This document shows, in pieces, positions 47,900 through 60,766 of a stretch of 64,000 nt of DNA. The notes below the pieces were generated by a model. It saw only the letters and a list, made by a program, of their open reading frames with translations. It did not search any database and was not told where the DNA came from. Where the stretch lies: contig NC_064672.1 in NCBI RefSeq assembly GCF_023278565.1, positions 310,001 to 374,000 of the forward strand, written 5' to 3'. Position 1 is the stretch's first letter, and every line of letters begins with the position of its first letter. The DNA comes from Colletotrichum lupini. Its lineage: Eukaryota > Ascomycota > Sordariomycetes > Glomerellales > Glomerellaceae. The position numbers and the translations under genes are program-made.

Positions 47900-50800
47900 A
47901 CCTCTTTTTCGTTAAACGGGAAGTACTTGTTAGGGGACTTTTAAAATATTATACTTAATACTAGCGCTACGGAATTCTTAACTACGGACTACCCTTAACT
48001 CCTCGTATTATAATAATAATAACTTAAAATTATTTTTAATACCTCTAAAGCCGGTAAGGTAAGTATTTAATTTAGTAATAATAAACCTATAAAGTTATTA
48101 AAATTTATAGTCGTTAATACCCCATTTAGTAATATTACTTTTTACGTCTTACTAATTAATACTCCTTTTTTATACTACCTAAGGGACATAGATAAGCTAA
48201 GAATATACTTTAATAATATTAATAACTTATTAATTAAGGGAGATATTATAGTACTTATTATTTATAAATAGGGATACCCTTAGCTTTTACTTTTTAATAA
48301 TAAAAAAGCTATTACTAATTACTTAATAAAGGGTAAATTACGCCGCTTATATTAGCGCTTTAGCTACCTTTCGGTTCCTCGTCTCCTAAAGCTACTCTAA
48401 TAGTCTAATAACGATATAAAAATCGTAGCCCTTAAAAAGCTTACGAAAATTTACTAATAATACTAACTTAACGCTACTACCCCTAACTAATTCAAATTCA
48501 CCTTATAAAATAATTACGATTTTAATTATAAAGTCGTAATTAACGTAATATACTTAATAAATTATAAGGGCACTAACTAACTAATACTTTACGTTATTAA
48601 TACTATTACTTCTTTCTAAATAATAAAGTTCTTTGCGAATATAATTATAAAGTATATATAAGAGGCTCTTTAACTATATTAAATCGACGTTTACCTCGGT
48701 TTACTAAACTAGATTATTATAAATATTAATAAGAACTTTAGTACTACAAAGTTTAAATCTTTTATTAAATTTATATTTATTAAGGTTAAAAAAGTACTTA
48801 TTAAAGCTTATAATAGTATTAATAAGGCTAAAAAATACTACGTAATACTTAAAAAAGTATACGATATTATTTAAAATAAATACTTATTAATAAGCGTAGA
48901 GGCTATACTTTAGGCCGTAATTAAAGTACTTAACGATATAGTTAGCCTAAACGGCTTTATTTTTATACTCCTTATTTTTAGAGCTTTTTTACGCACTTTT
49001 AATAAATCTCTACCGTTACTAAATATTACTTAACGTATAGAGGTAGTTAAGAAAGTAATAAGAAAAGTCCGTAGACTTTATATTAATAAGTAAATAAGCG
49101 AGGCACTAGTTACTTAAAACGGACTCAATATCTCCTATATTATTAATTTATTATTATAATTAGATATTAAAGTTTAGTAAGAAGGTAAGGGATAAAAAGG
49201 CCTATTTAAGCTCGTTTTAATAAATAATACTATTTATATAATAAAATTATTTTATAGCTTAATAAACTTCTAGGCTATTATAATTAAACCTTAGTACTTA
49301 GAAGAGGTCGACCCCGAGCCGCTAGCTATAATAATAAAGTATATTAACCGCTTACTAATCCCCGTAGTTAACTAGCTAACTAATAGTAGCGCTACTATAA
49401 ATAAAGTCCTTAATAAAATCGTCGTTATAATTAATAATAACCCTCTATTATAAAGTAAGAGGATTAAAAAAATATTAATATAGCGCGGCTATAATAATAT
49501 TTTTATAACTATAACTTATTTTATATTTAAAAAGGAGGTAAATCTTAAGCTAGTTACTAAGCTCCGTAATAAAGATATTATTACTACCCTAGGAGCACTT
49601 TTTATAAAATCTATTAATAAAGAGCTTTTAAAATTAGTAAAAAGAGGGGTAATTAAATTTATTTAACTTAGCCCTAAGTATAAGGATATAAGGATATTTA
49701 AATCTTAATTTATTAATAAGATTAAGAACCTAAGACTTAACTTTATTAAAAAGTCTTATTTAGTTATATAAAAATATAATAATAAGGGGAAGAAAGAGAT
49801 CTTTATATAGTCGTTAATAATCTAAAGAACTAATTAATATCTAATCCTTACCCTAGCCCCGACCCTAATTTAAAAAGGCTACGTTATTTAATTACGAAAT
49901 ATTACTTAAGTATATATATAATCGAGCTAACCTCTTTATTATAAGGTTTTTACTTAATTACTAGCTCCGATCCGTTATTTATACCCTAAGGGTACTATTT
50001 TATACGTTATATAACTACTATATAGTTTTGTAAAATCTAATACTTATTAATAAGTAATATATAATAAGTATTATTTAAAAATGCTCTAAATAATAATATT
50101 TACGTTCGATTTATATTTATTAATTTCAATAGGAAAAAGCGGATTATTTAGTATTATTAATATATAGATTAATAATACTATTAAATTATTAAATAAGACT
50201 TTTAGTTAAAAAGAAAAAACCGAGCTTAAGCGCGCTAAACTATTAGCTAAACTAAAATAATAATTATTAACTAACGAGCCGCTTATTTTTAATAGCGGGA
50301 TTATTTTATTAAAAAGTATTAATATAATACTTAGATAAAAGAACTAAAGGAAAAAACTTAAGTAAGTTAACCCCTCGGTATTAAATACTAAATAATAATT
50401 CGTTAAGTAACGAGCTTAAAGTACTTATATTATATTAATTTACTAATTAGAAGTAGTTTTTAATACGTTATTTACTACTTAATACTAAATAGATTTATTA
50501 TTTACTAATTACGCTATACTAAACTATTATATTAAATAGTAAATAAATTACTTAGACCGAGGGCTTATATTCGTATTATTAGATCTAACTATAGCTAAAC
50601 TCTTTATTTTTATAAATAGGTTATTTATAAATAACGCTAATTATACTTTATAACTAGGTTATATTATTATCTTTATAAATAAAAAATAGACTAACGAGAG
50701 CTTTATAATTAATAATAATATTATTTATTATAGCTTTATAAAAAGTAAAAGGATTACCTAGAGCGTATTAATATTAGAAATCTACGGAATAGTTATAAGT

Positions 50801-51110
50801 ATTAACGTTATTTATATTATCTTAACTACCCTAAACCTTATTACTAAATAACTTAACGTTCTAAAAATCCCTACTATAGTCTATATAAATTTATACTTAT
50901 TATATAAATACCTCGTTAAGCTAAGTATTATAAAAAAAAAGCGCTTTATAATAAATATTATAATACTTAGGTAATTATATAAACGCCGCAAGCTTTACGA
51001 AATCCGTTAGATTAATAATAACGATAACCTAGCTAACGGGTTTATAAAAAGCATACTAAATAAGTCCCTCGAACGATTCGTTAGTAAAAGAATTATTATA
51101 ATTAAAATAA
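47900..51110 (+). pseudogene. Copia pol relic: protease, integrase, RT, RNase H
   Basis: A DIDKLRIYFNN segment near 48190 and a LRRLYQRFSYLSVPRLLKLL segment near 48330-48390 match the pre-integrase LRRLH.RFGHP..DRL block. IDVYLG near 48680 and a KAYNSI segment (family AHNSIG) near 48805 mark the integrase core. In the RT/RNase H part, a relic of the family's QVDDTL motif lies near 50150-50180, then a KRAKLLAK segment near 50230. RNase H follows near 50610-51050: FIFINRLFINNANYTL (family FTDASFANN.D), SKRITRSVL and EIR.INNNDNLANGF (family E.RWI.G.DNPADA). Substitutions are of RIP type. Confidence 0.85.
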
Positions 51111-51511
51111 AAAAATAAGTAATACGTAATTAAAATAGTAATATATTATAAGTAATAAGTCGTTTAGCGAACGTATATACCTCTTAAGCTTCGGTTTAAA
51201 AAAAATATATATATATATAGGGCGTAATTAAACTAATAAAAAGCTCTTTTTTAATTATACTAAATTCGACGATTTTTAAGGAGTTTAAGTATATAAATTA
51301 TATATATTGAAAGATTAAGAAGTAATTAAGAAGAGAGGATACTAAAATTTTTATATAAATAATTATAATAAAAGCTATATTAAAATTTTAATATACGGCT
51401 TTAAGTACTTCTAAATAGGGGATTAACTATAGATTTTATTATTAGTTCTTACTAGCGGGGGACCTAGCCCCTATTCTAGCCTTTTCTATTATAAAAGTAA
51501 AAGATTATTAA

Positions 51512-51736
51512 TATTAAATTACGAAGTAAAAAAGGGGCCTTATTAGGTAGTTAGGTAGGGGTAGTAAGTAAGTAGTCTGGGCCCGTGTAGACGGACCCTT
51601 CTACCTACCTATACCTACTAAGGGACCGCGGGCTCTGCCCACGATCTTCCCCTCCTATACACACGCAATAGACCTATACTAACCTATTAACCTAGTCGCG
51701 ACCAAAAGGTCTGACCTGCCTACGTGTATACCAACA
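51512..51736 (+). repeat. Right LTR of copia element 2 (225 bp)
   Basis: Begins tattaaatt (RIP form of tgttggatt) and ends ccaaca. It is mutated toward its inner side and normal toward its outer side, the mirror image of the left LTR. Confidence 0.92.
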
Positions 51737-51741
51737 GTTTC

Positions 51742-54700
51742 CATTCTCATATCTCCCGACCTTGAATCGGAAGCGCGTTCATGCCGTGCTGGCAGCCCTG
51801 GCTGACTGGCCTCGTGACATTAGTGTCCGGTGCAGCAATCCCAGCCAATACCGTAATTGCAAAGTATAGTTACACATCGTCAAGTCTCTGTTCTTTGGGC
51901 AGTTCTTTTCATTGTGCCTACCCGATCTATGGGAAGACTTATGTCAAGAGGCCTCTGCGCGTATGATCGTCCGGATGCTTCCTTTGAAATCCATGCATGT
52001 AGTACTCCCGAGATCCGAGGTGACAATCTGAGCGGCAGGGGGTACATGAGATTGAAATTCGGACGGAAACCAGCAAGCTCGGGTGGCTGATGTTTGCCAT
52101 GCTCGCTGTGCGACTCGCAACTCCAACAGGTTGTTCACCTTACCCTCATCTCCGTGCAACTAGATGCGACCTCCAAGAACGTTCATTGAGCCAACGATGT
52201 GGCGATCACGGGCAAAGTCCTCTACTTTTTGGGCAACCTTCTTCTTCGGTCTCGGGCAGCTAAATTTAGAATGCGTTGATGAACTCAAGCTCAGCCTTCT
52301 CACAGTGGAAGTTTCCTCCATCTATGCATGTCCTTCCAAGTGATCTAGGTTGATGTAAACTTCTTCACTAGAACCTATGCAGCAAAGCGTCAATACTCCA
52401 GAAGAGACGACGCAGCGGTTCATTGATGTATGATCGACCGGATCTTGCCCCTCAGCATTCAAGTGCCTCGAAACGCACGTCATGGCCGGTCGATATCCCA
52501 TACGATGATGGAGCGTTCATCTGGACATGAGACGAATAAACGGTGAGGGGTAGTCGAGACGCCCGGCACACGGCATGGATAGTACTCAAATCGCACATGC
52601 ACTAAGGGCCTCCCAAGCACCGGATTTTCCGAGATGCCCTGCTCAGAATGCAATGCCATAGAAAAGCCAATCCTATAAAGTTGCAGACTTCCAGACGTGA
52701 GGCGCAGGGTGTCAGGATATTTGCGTGATCACCACACTTCCTAGCTGCAGATCACGGGTGAACGAGGTGGTGGTGGGTAGGGTGAAGTTTGTGAGCGGGC
52801 ATGGATGCAGGCCTCACATTCCGGAGTTCGGATACAGTCTCAGTGAAGAAATCGGGGGGGGGGGGGGATCTTCGGTACGTCGGATCACGAAAGAGCCGCA
52901 TGAAGGTCCCGAGTGTGATGTGTCGACCAGGTGGTGATTGATCGTCATGATCTCCTGTCGGGATGAGGCGGCTGCGCCCTCCGGCCCGGGTTTGCAGCTT
53001 GGATCATGGGACGACGGCTTAGTGACAGGAATCAGCGGTGTTTTGTTGCTGTCGCCAAGTCGGATCGTGGCAGTAAGAGTGCCCCTGACCTGAAGCTTTC
53101 GGAATGGCCTGCTATGAGACATTGATGAGATACCGCAGTAGGTAGATAGAAATCGTCATGTTGAGGTTGAAGTTGAGTTGGTGGTGTGGAGAGTGAGAGT
53201 GAGACGAAGTGCCGGGAACTTGGGCAGCATGTGTTACAGATTCTCCCTCCCCGCACACAGGGACCCCGCGGCCTGTCAGACGCAGCCCCGCGCCGCCCCT
53301 CCATTCTGCGGGGAGGGAGTAGCTGTCAACTGCCCGCATCACCGCAGAACCTCGCCAGTTGACTTCATCTCACGATGCTCCATTCATAGTGAAAAGTTCA
53401 AACGCCCGTAACTTGTCATTTTTTTTTTTAGTTGGCGCGCTGATCCTGCCGCATCATCATCCCCGTGGCTCACTCAAACACGTCTCATCTTAGTCTCACA
53501 GGCTAAGGCGCTGTGATGTGCCTGACATTTACATGGCACACGTGCGCGCCAACGCCACAACCAAGTTAAACTGCCACACGGCTCACGATGAACACCAGGG
53601 CTCTGGTTAACCCGCAGTGAGCTCGAACTCAAAGATAGCTCAAGACCAAAAGATGCGGCATCCATCACACTCGTAGGACCGATCGTCTGGTTGCGCTCAC
53701 CATGGACTGTGTACACATGGTGGCAATTGACTTTGGCGTCGTACCTCAGCCTCATAGAGCTGGATTTAGATGAACCCATCGCATGAAGGCTGCCGGGTAA
53801 AGATGCTTCCAAACTTTGTGTTCACCTTGTTTGAACCTCACGATGGGTTTTCCTTCCAAACTAGCAGTGAATTGTGACCGAGCTCTACTGAAAACTCGAT
53901 TCACATAAACTCATAGTGATCCTCCACCTACAGGGAAGAGCCTCGGTCACACGTGAGCAATCACGTTCATGATTGAAAATCTTTCACCCGCCCGAGCCAT
54001 GTCGCTGAGCCGAGACCGAGGCAATGGCGTTCTTTAGACGAACGGAATAATTGCGCGGATTCCGTGGGCCAATTCGTCACTCGATGCTCATGCTTAATGT
54101 TACGTTACTCAATCGAACGTCAATGCTTTTCTTTACGTTACTCAATACTCCTAAGGCAGAATGTCAATGTCCCTATTACGAAATAATGTCGTTCAGAGTC
54201 TGAGGCATTTCAAGGCCCATGAACAGAATTTTCAACGCCCATCCGATATCTACTACCTTACCACCTTACTAGCACCGCGCCTCATGTACCTTACCTTACG
54301 TGAAACCCCCAATCCGTCAGCCCCAAAAACCACAGAACCAAGACAAAACCGTGCCCCCACGAAGCAAACCGCGGGATATATCACTCATCAACCCTTCATT
54401 CACTTAGCCAATCCCACACAGACTAGTATCAATCCGTCGAAATCTGCTCATACGAATGGATCCATCCCCCATTGACATGTCCACATTCCCCAGCATACCT
54501 GTAGGCACCAAGCGTAAGGTAAGGCACACCGTGATGGGGCCCTCCCCTTTCCCCCCTAAGGCCCCACAACCCCAACACCCGGCCGGGCGCCCGGCCCTCC
54601 GAAATGCCGCCGGACAAGCCTTACGGGGACGCACTGCGGTACCTGCGCCGCAGCAGCCAGTGAGTACCTAAGTTACCTTACACCCCAGTGAAGCAAAACC

Positions 54701-55747
54701 ATGACACACCAACACACACACACCACTTACACCAGACGCGATGCACCCTCGCCGATATCCGAAACGGCATCTTCCGACAACAAGACATGCTCCGTACTCC
54801 GTACACACATACGCAGAGCACATACCTACCTTGGTCCGGATACGCCAGAGTCCTGACACATTTTGACACCTCCCTTGAATGCTTGGCGCTTGATAGCTTG
54901 GCAACACTCACCCCTCCCTCCCTCCCTTTCTAGTCCCTGAAAGGCTGAAAGGCTGAGGGCCTGAACTCCAATCAACTCTCTTCATGCCCTATCCTGACAT
55001 CGCCCTGCCTCCTTTACACCCCCTGACTACCTAACTTATGTTGTTGTCTACCGTACCTTACCTTGACTTGTCTTGTTTCAAGTAGCACCAGTGCGGGGTT
55101 CGCGGTCTCTTCCTGTCTGCCTGCTAGGTACCAACGTCTATTCATCGCGCATCGCAAGCAAATTTGTGACGGGCAAGGGTCTGGTCCAATACACTTGGAA
55201 AGTCTAATAGCGCGCTCCGTAGGTATTCGGCCTAATGGCGCAAGGATTCCTGACGGAGGGCCGCTCCGTCGAGAAACCAGGGCCCTGGGTTCTTCGCTAC
55301 CTTACGCCTCTGCCAATGGTTTAGTTGCCTAGTTTTGATATTCCTGCACTTGAGAGAACTAGCCAGCACGCCATGCAAGGTATGGAAGGAAATAATTGTT
55401 ATTGCTACGGACAAAGTCTAAAGTGATGACTTGCTTGAGATTTCATGCCACTCTATGCTTCCGCTGCGCCACTGTGCTACCAACCAATGCCCGTTGAAAG
55501 AATCCCAAGGGTATCTTGTTTTCTGTTGAAGCCTTCAAAACCACCAACGCCGGATCGACCCATTGTCAACAACTGTTCCTGGTGTTATGCAATGTCGCTT
55601 GAAGTAATACCGTCTCTAGACACCCCCCGTCAATGTGCACCAAGCCAAATAAGAAACCAAAATCACCACCATATTGATGTTCCCGCCCAGGTCTCATGTT
55701 GAAAGCGTTTGAGCTCTTGCTCTTCACCTGTCCATAGCTCTGGTATC
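51742..55747. other. Gene-free stretch downstream of the velvet gene
   Basis: 4 kb of normal composition. Contains a 14-nt poly-G run near 52854-52867, a poly-T run near 53420-53429, and repeated TACCTTACC-like motifs (54270-54300, 55050-55070). Small frames such as 54456-54671 (71 aa, starts MDPSPIDMSTFPSIPVGTKR) have no recognisable family. The distal part holds the velvet gene's 3' UTR. Confidence 0.5.
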
Positions 55748-56989
55748 TTAGCTGTGGCCGTGACCATGCCCATGACTGTTGATCCTACTATCCGGGTCTC
55801 TCTCCCAATATTGCTCAGTCTTGTAAGGCTGATGAGACTGCGGGAAAAAAGTGTCCCCCAAGCTGTTTTGAGTTGCCGTATAATCGTAGAGGCCTGCGTC
55901 GAGCCGATAGTATGAAGGCGTCACCAAGTCTGGGCTCTGCGTAGGTGAAGTCGAGGGAAGCGAAGCAACCGACAGCCCAGAAGATGGCGTTGGTGGCGGA
56001 TACACTGACGAATGCGGCAACTGCATGCCCATTATCCCTGGCATGGAATGTGCCATCAAAGGCTGTGGATGCGCGTAGCTGACCGCCTGGACTTGGTGCC
56101 GACTCGTCTGTTGCATTATTGTCCCGGCAGATGCTTGTGCGCTTCCGTGAGAAGACGATGCCGGACTTGGAACTCCCGTCGCGGAGCCTTGGTGGGAGAA
56201 GCCTTGCTGTTGTGCGAGATCTTTCGAGCGCTGGGCTTGCTGGGCTAGTTGAGCCATGCCCTGGCGTTGCCGGACGCTGCGCATTTGCTCAGAGTCCATG
56301 CCGTATTGGAACTGTCGTTTGCGATTCTTGACAACTTGCGAATCTTTTCGAATCCGCAATCGACAACCTTGATCGCTGAGATGACGGCTCAAATCCGTTG
56401 AGGAACTCATTCCAGGGTAGGACCGCGCCGTATGAACTTGGAAGCCGTGGGATTCCATCTCTGTCATGAAATACACTTCGCCGCCCTTCATGTTGTACAG
56501 CGCAAATCTCAGCTTGAAAAAGCCCTCCATCTTGACAGAGAGGTCGGGAAAAACGAAGTAGCCTTCGTCCTGGCCATCGATACTCTTGTACTTCTGCAGG
56601 GAGGATACTGTCGATCCCACCAAGCCTTTTGCACAGGTTTCGGGGTCCATTTTGGTTTTCTTATCACCGGGCTTGAGGTAGACTTGGACGAACAAGCTAG
56701 GGCCTATTGCACGGTTAGCGTCCCCCAAGCTTAGGTCGCAAACAGGGCTCGGGAGGATGATTTCGCAGCTTACTAGACAGAATGAAGTTTGCGTAATTCT
56801 GATTGTGACTTCTGAGGTCGATTTTGAGAATCGGTGGAGGGTCAATAGGTTTACGATCTGTGAAGTTACATTAGGTACACATCGAGTAGCATTGTCAGCC
56901 GCAGACGAACCTTTCTCTTTGCCAGTTGCTATTTTGGAGTGTTGCGGCGCTTGAACAATCACCAGACGCAAGGAGTCCCTATCTCTCAT
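55748..56989 (-). CDS. Velvet-domain developmental/secondary-metabolism regulator (VosA/VelC-like)
   Basis: Three exons on the minus strand, 56989-56911, 56857-56774, 56703-55748 (introns 53 and 70 nt), 372 aa from this ATG. The velvet domain is clear: LRLVIVQAPQHSKIATGKEK, then RKPIDPPPIL (exon 2), LVGSTVSSLQ, GYFVFPDLSVKMEGFFKLRF, FQVHTARSYPGM, LSDQGCRLRIRK. A basic segment (KNRKRQ) could be a nuclear signal. The C terminus is Gln/Ser/Pro-rich and ends in a His-Gly repeat. Velvet proteins form dimers that bind DNA and link light and development with secondary metabolism. An extra first exon is possible: ATG at 57055 joined through a very short (36-nt) intron. VosA versus VelC cannot be settled by eye. 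Confidence 0.93.
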   Translation of the reverse strand: MRDRDSLRLVIVQAPQHSKIATGKEKGSSAADNATRCVPNVTSQIVNLLTLHRFSKSTSEVTIRITQTSFCLVSCEIILPSPVCDLSLGDANRAIGPSLFVQVYLKPGDKKTKMDPETCAKGLVGSTVSSLQKYKSIDGQDEGYFVFPDLSVKMEGFFKLRFALYNMKGGEVYFMTEMESHGFQVHTARSYPGMSSSTDLSRHLSDQGCRLRIRKDSQVVKNRKRQFQYGMDSEQMRSVRQRQGMAQLAQQAQRSKDLAQQQGFSHQGSATGVPSPASSSHGSAQASAGTIMQQTSRHQVQAVSYAHPQPLMAHSMPGIMGMQLPHSSVYPPPTPSSGLSVASLPSTSPTQSPDLVTPSYYRLDAGLYDYTATQNSLGDTFFPQSHQPYKTEQYWERDPDSRINSHGHGHGHS

Positions 56990-58586
56990 TATGCTGAGAC
57001 TTGTCAGCTTCTACCCAAACTTCTTCCATTCATCATGGTGTTGAGCCTTAGACATACTCTTGGGGGTCGGGAGCCGGCCCCGTGTGCCAACTAGATTGGT
57101 ACGACATTTGTCGTCGTGTTTAATTGGTATGATTCGGATGACAACGTAATGTGCTGTGAGGTGTCCCGTGGTTCGTTGTTACTTGGTAAGAAAAGAAATA
57201 GTTGGTCTGTTATGTTCAAAATATGCTGACACGTCGGAGATAGGGGCAGTTCGTTCGATGTTGGATCAGTGTAGCAGGGTAGGTTTGATACCCGGAAAGC
57301 TGGTCTGCCGTGGCGACGAGAGACTTTTGTATCTCCGAAATGGGCGGCGCGGTAAGAAAGACGATATTTGATTATTCGAGTGCGAGGAGCCGTTGATGAT
57401 GGATGCGGGTGGGCGAGGCTTATCTGATACGATGCGTGACAGCGACAAGTGGTGGAAGAAGTACAAGTGGTGGAAGGAGGAGATTTAATGCGACAAAGAA
57501 GTTGACGGTTGCTGAACCCCTGCCAGATGATGGTAGCGCGAAGCAGTGTACTCCGTACAGTACCAGGCGCAGATCCCTCGAGGTGGGACACAGGACAGCA
57601 GCAGGGAAGACTGATCGGAATGTTCCTGTGCGGAGAGGCAACAAGAGGAGAGTTGGAGGGTAGGAAGCAATAGTAGTGCCAGTGTATCCAAGAAAGCGGC
57701 TCTTTTCTACTTTCTAAGTGGTCAGTGGCAACGGCCTTTCTCTCAGCATACCCACACAGATACAGCATGTGCTGGCGATATAGACAGGGTCTGGCCTACC
57801 TATGGCAAAGCAAGCTACACCCGTCCCTCTCAGTTGAGGAGCACAGTGGTACGTCGACAGCGCCGTGGCAGAAATGGACAACTCGAGGTCGACGAGTAGC
57901 GCGGAGCGGGCGCACGAATCGTTGCGCGTATACTTGTCCGAGTTTGCTACAACCACCAAAACGCAACCTAAGCCTCCTTTATCTTGAAATTGCTGAGTAT
58001 GAAATCAAAAGTCGAGTGTCGAGTAAGGTTGGCTTTGCTGCGAAGAGTAAGAGATGGGAATGAGGGCAGGAGGCTTCGGGAGAGTATCCGAGATGATATG
58101 CCGTTGAACCTGATGTGGTAGATAGATGGTTGATAAAAATGCAACTAGGAGGTAAAGCAGTGATCTTGATATAAAGTCGGGCAGGCCAACTAGGTCTCAA
58201 TGGCCCTGGAAGCTGTTGTCAGGATCAGGGAAAGACGGGTGGAGTAGGAGAGGGTACCGTACCTCAGGGGTCGCATGAAGGGGCGTGTACAAGATGGAGA
58301 CGTTTGGGGATGGGGAGGAGGCGTCCAACGTCGAGTACTGGAACTGGGTGTATGGGATTAGGACTGGGAATACTGTGAAAAGAAAACGGTCAGCCAAGCT
58401 GTGAGCACTGAGCCAAAAAGAAGCTTGGGGATGGCGGGGGGTGTGCCGAGGAATAACACGTCTCCGTCTCCCCAACCTGCCTCGCCATGAACCCTGTCCC
58501 AAGAGCTGGTTCACTTGGCCAATGCTTGCCTGTTTCTTCTCTGGCAGGACTGTCTGGACGGACACAGCAGAATGAAGGAGCATTGG

Positions 58587-58612
58587 AAGTGGGAGTGGGA
58601 GTGGGAGTGGAA
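58587..58612. repeat. Hexanucleotide microsatellite (gtggga)n
   Basis: gtgggagtgggagtgggagtgg, four units in upstream DNA of the velvet gene. Confidence 0.8.
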
Positions 58613-60744
58613 GATGGAAGGGGGGTGTGGCAGCTTAAGGTGGGATACCCAAGTAGGATGCACGGTGTGTCGTACCAATGAATCCCCTTTTCCTTCTCTT
58701 TGAGAGGGGCTCTCAGATTACCGGGGATTTCAACCGCGATTTGGAGACGATGACGATACACAGAGACACCCCAAGCCCATGTCTAGGTGCCGGACGTTCT
58801 AACCCAGGAACGAACAGTTCGATCTGAATGCAACGGCCTTCGCCTTCAAACTTCACAAAGGGCGGGCAAGGGCGTAGCTCGGAAGATAGGGCCAAATGGT
58901 AATTGGGCGTCCGGCTCTGTTGTCTTGGTCGACTGTGGATTGCTAGAGCAGGTACTTCCTACACTTATCAGGATGCTTAGAAGAACTGGATGCCAGATGC
59001 TGGACGGGACTCTTGGGGTGACATAGACTAGGCCCAGGCCTTGGTTGCCTTCCGATGGGGACAGAAAGATTGAGGAGAGACCGATGAAGAATCCCTGTGT
59101 CGCTCTGGTCTGTGCCGCGAGGTTCGAGTCTCTTGGCTGAGGCGTCCCTGGTCGTCCCGGGTCTGGTCAGTCGACAACCTTCGGCAAGAAGCGACCTGTC
59201 AAGCGGCGGTTTGGGGGCGGTCAAGGGAAGCCAAGTTGACTTGGGCTGGACTCGGCTGAGTTGACCCTCGTGCGGAAGTTGTTTGGCAGTGGGCGTGTCG
59301 TGCCGAGTAACGGATATTGCGAGCGTTCTTGCTACGGGAGGATGATCAATCAATCTCAAGATGGGTTTGGTGATGCCGTTGAGCTTGGGTACTCCGATGT
59401 ATCAAATGTGGATGCAAGGCGGAAAGTAATCCGAACATAGGGTACGGAGTATGCGTTTTTGCTGCCCAGATGAGTCTTGGTGCCGTCTCGTTGTTGATGA
59501 GCAATTGATGACTTGAGGATGAACAACGACGTGATGAAGAACGTGGCTGGGCCCTGAGACGAACGCGCAGATGAAAGAGAGGTCCGGTCGGATTGAGAAG
59601 CAATTTCTGACGGGTCCTGACTTGCTCTGTGCGTTCATGCGGCGATAAGAAAAAGACGATGATGGACTAAGTCAGACACGGCACGGGTCCCGGAGATGGT
59701 CGGGAGGGAACTTTTGACGGGAGCATTCGCAGAGGGCCTCACCACATCAGTCGGGATGTCCAAGTGGATCTCATGTAAGGTTAATGCCGGCCAAAGTGAG
59801 GGCCTTGTGAACGATGAAGTGTCAGGCCAGGGAACTCTGAGGGGGAAAGATGCAGAAGAGGAGAAATGAGGTGAACGGAACAGATCTGATATTCACCAGT
59901 GGAGAGAAAAGGAAGGAAGTGAGGTTGCAGGGCGCGAGGCGCGAGAGTCAACGTCAAAGTGACTTGGTACCTTCCCGTTCCTTATATTAGGTAACCAAGA
60001 ATAATGTACCTCGTAGAGTCTTGGATAAATAGCCAAGGGAAGGAGTTGTCGATTGACACGGAGGAAGAAGGAGGTGGACGGGAGAAGGTGAAAGGCGTTC
60101 ACCTGGCTGAATTGTTCACCTGGGACCTGGTCTCCCGTTCCTACCCTACCTACCTTACCGTGCCTCCCCATGTCCATTCCGCTCAGTCTCTGTAACCGTT
60201 CCATGTCGGTATTGGCCATAACCCATGCATATCAAAAAGATGGGGAAAGAGACACTGGCAGGCAATACCCAGATGCATCCACACACCCATTGGAACTATG
60301 GAGCAATGGAGCGTGCAGGTTGTGGAATGGCAGGCACGTCTGGATAGACGACCTATTACACTGGGTACGTATCCGTATACCTACCACAGTAGAGGCAAGG
60401 ACCGTAAGGTTGAGAGGGAAGGGGCGTTCAGATGGACCGCGGCGCGAAGGCCGGTTGCTTGCTGCGCACACAATAAAGTAGGCAGGAAGGATATCCCTTG
60501 GAGGTAAGTGCTGAATGAGACGGGAGATGCGTGGACTACCTGAGTTAAAGGTACCTTGTCAGGCTAAAGTGACTTCCGTCTTTACGAGAAAGCACGGATG
60601 GCGGAAGTAGGCGATACTTGGCCCGTCCTCGAGACGGGTGCGGGTGTGTCGTCTGTGATGTCTCGATGTACGCCACAAGTAGACAGGTACCGCACCATGG
60701 TACTGTCCGTACGGAGTACCTTAGGCGCAACTTGGTAAGGCAGG

Positions 60745-60766
60745 GCTGGGCTGGGCTGGGCTGGGA
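60745..60766. repeat. Pentanucleotide microsatellite (gggct)n
   Basis: ggctgggctgggctgggctg, at least four units, upstream DNA of the velvet gene. Confidence 0.8.

Larger units (their letters stand above)
44822..51736 (+). mobile_element. Complete Ty1/copia LTR retrotransposon (6915 bp), RIP-degraded
   Basis: Two 225-bp LTRs (44822-45046, 51512-51736) flanked by the perfect duplication gtttc. The interior is AT-rich and CpA-free. The + strand shows the copia order protease, integrase, RT, RNase H, with RNase H ending near 51110. All frames carry many stops, so it is non-autonomous. It inserted into ordinary unique-looking DNA whose two sides resume with normal composition. Confidence 0.93.

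Noticed and set aside
52854..52867. Poly-G tract as a G-quadruplex or functional element
   Set aside because: A simple homopolymer run with no partner G-runs nearby; may include assembly error.
57091..57768. 225-aa minus-strand frame just upstream of the velvet gene
   Set aside because: Ser/Thr/Pro/His-rich chance frame in what is probably the velvet 5' leader; no domain.
59105..59135. tRNA-like ggttcgagtct segment
   Set aside because: A B-box-like match without a matching A box, acceptor stem or cloverleaf around it.
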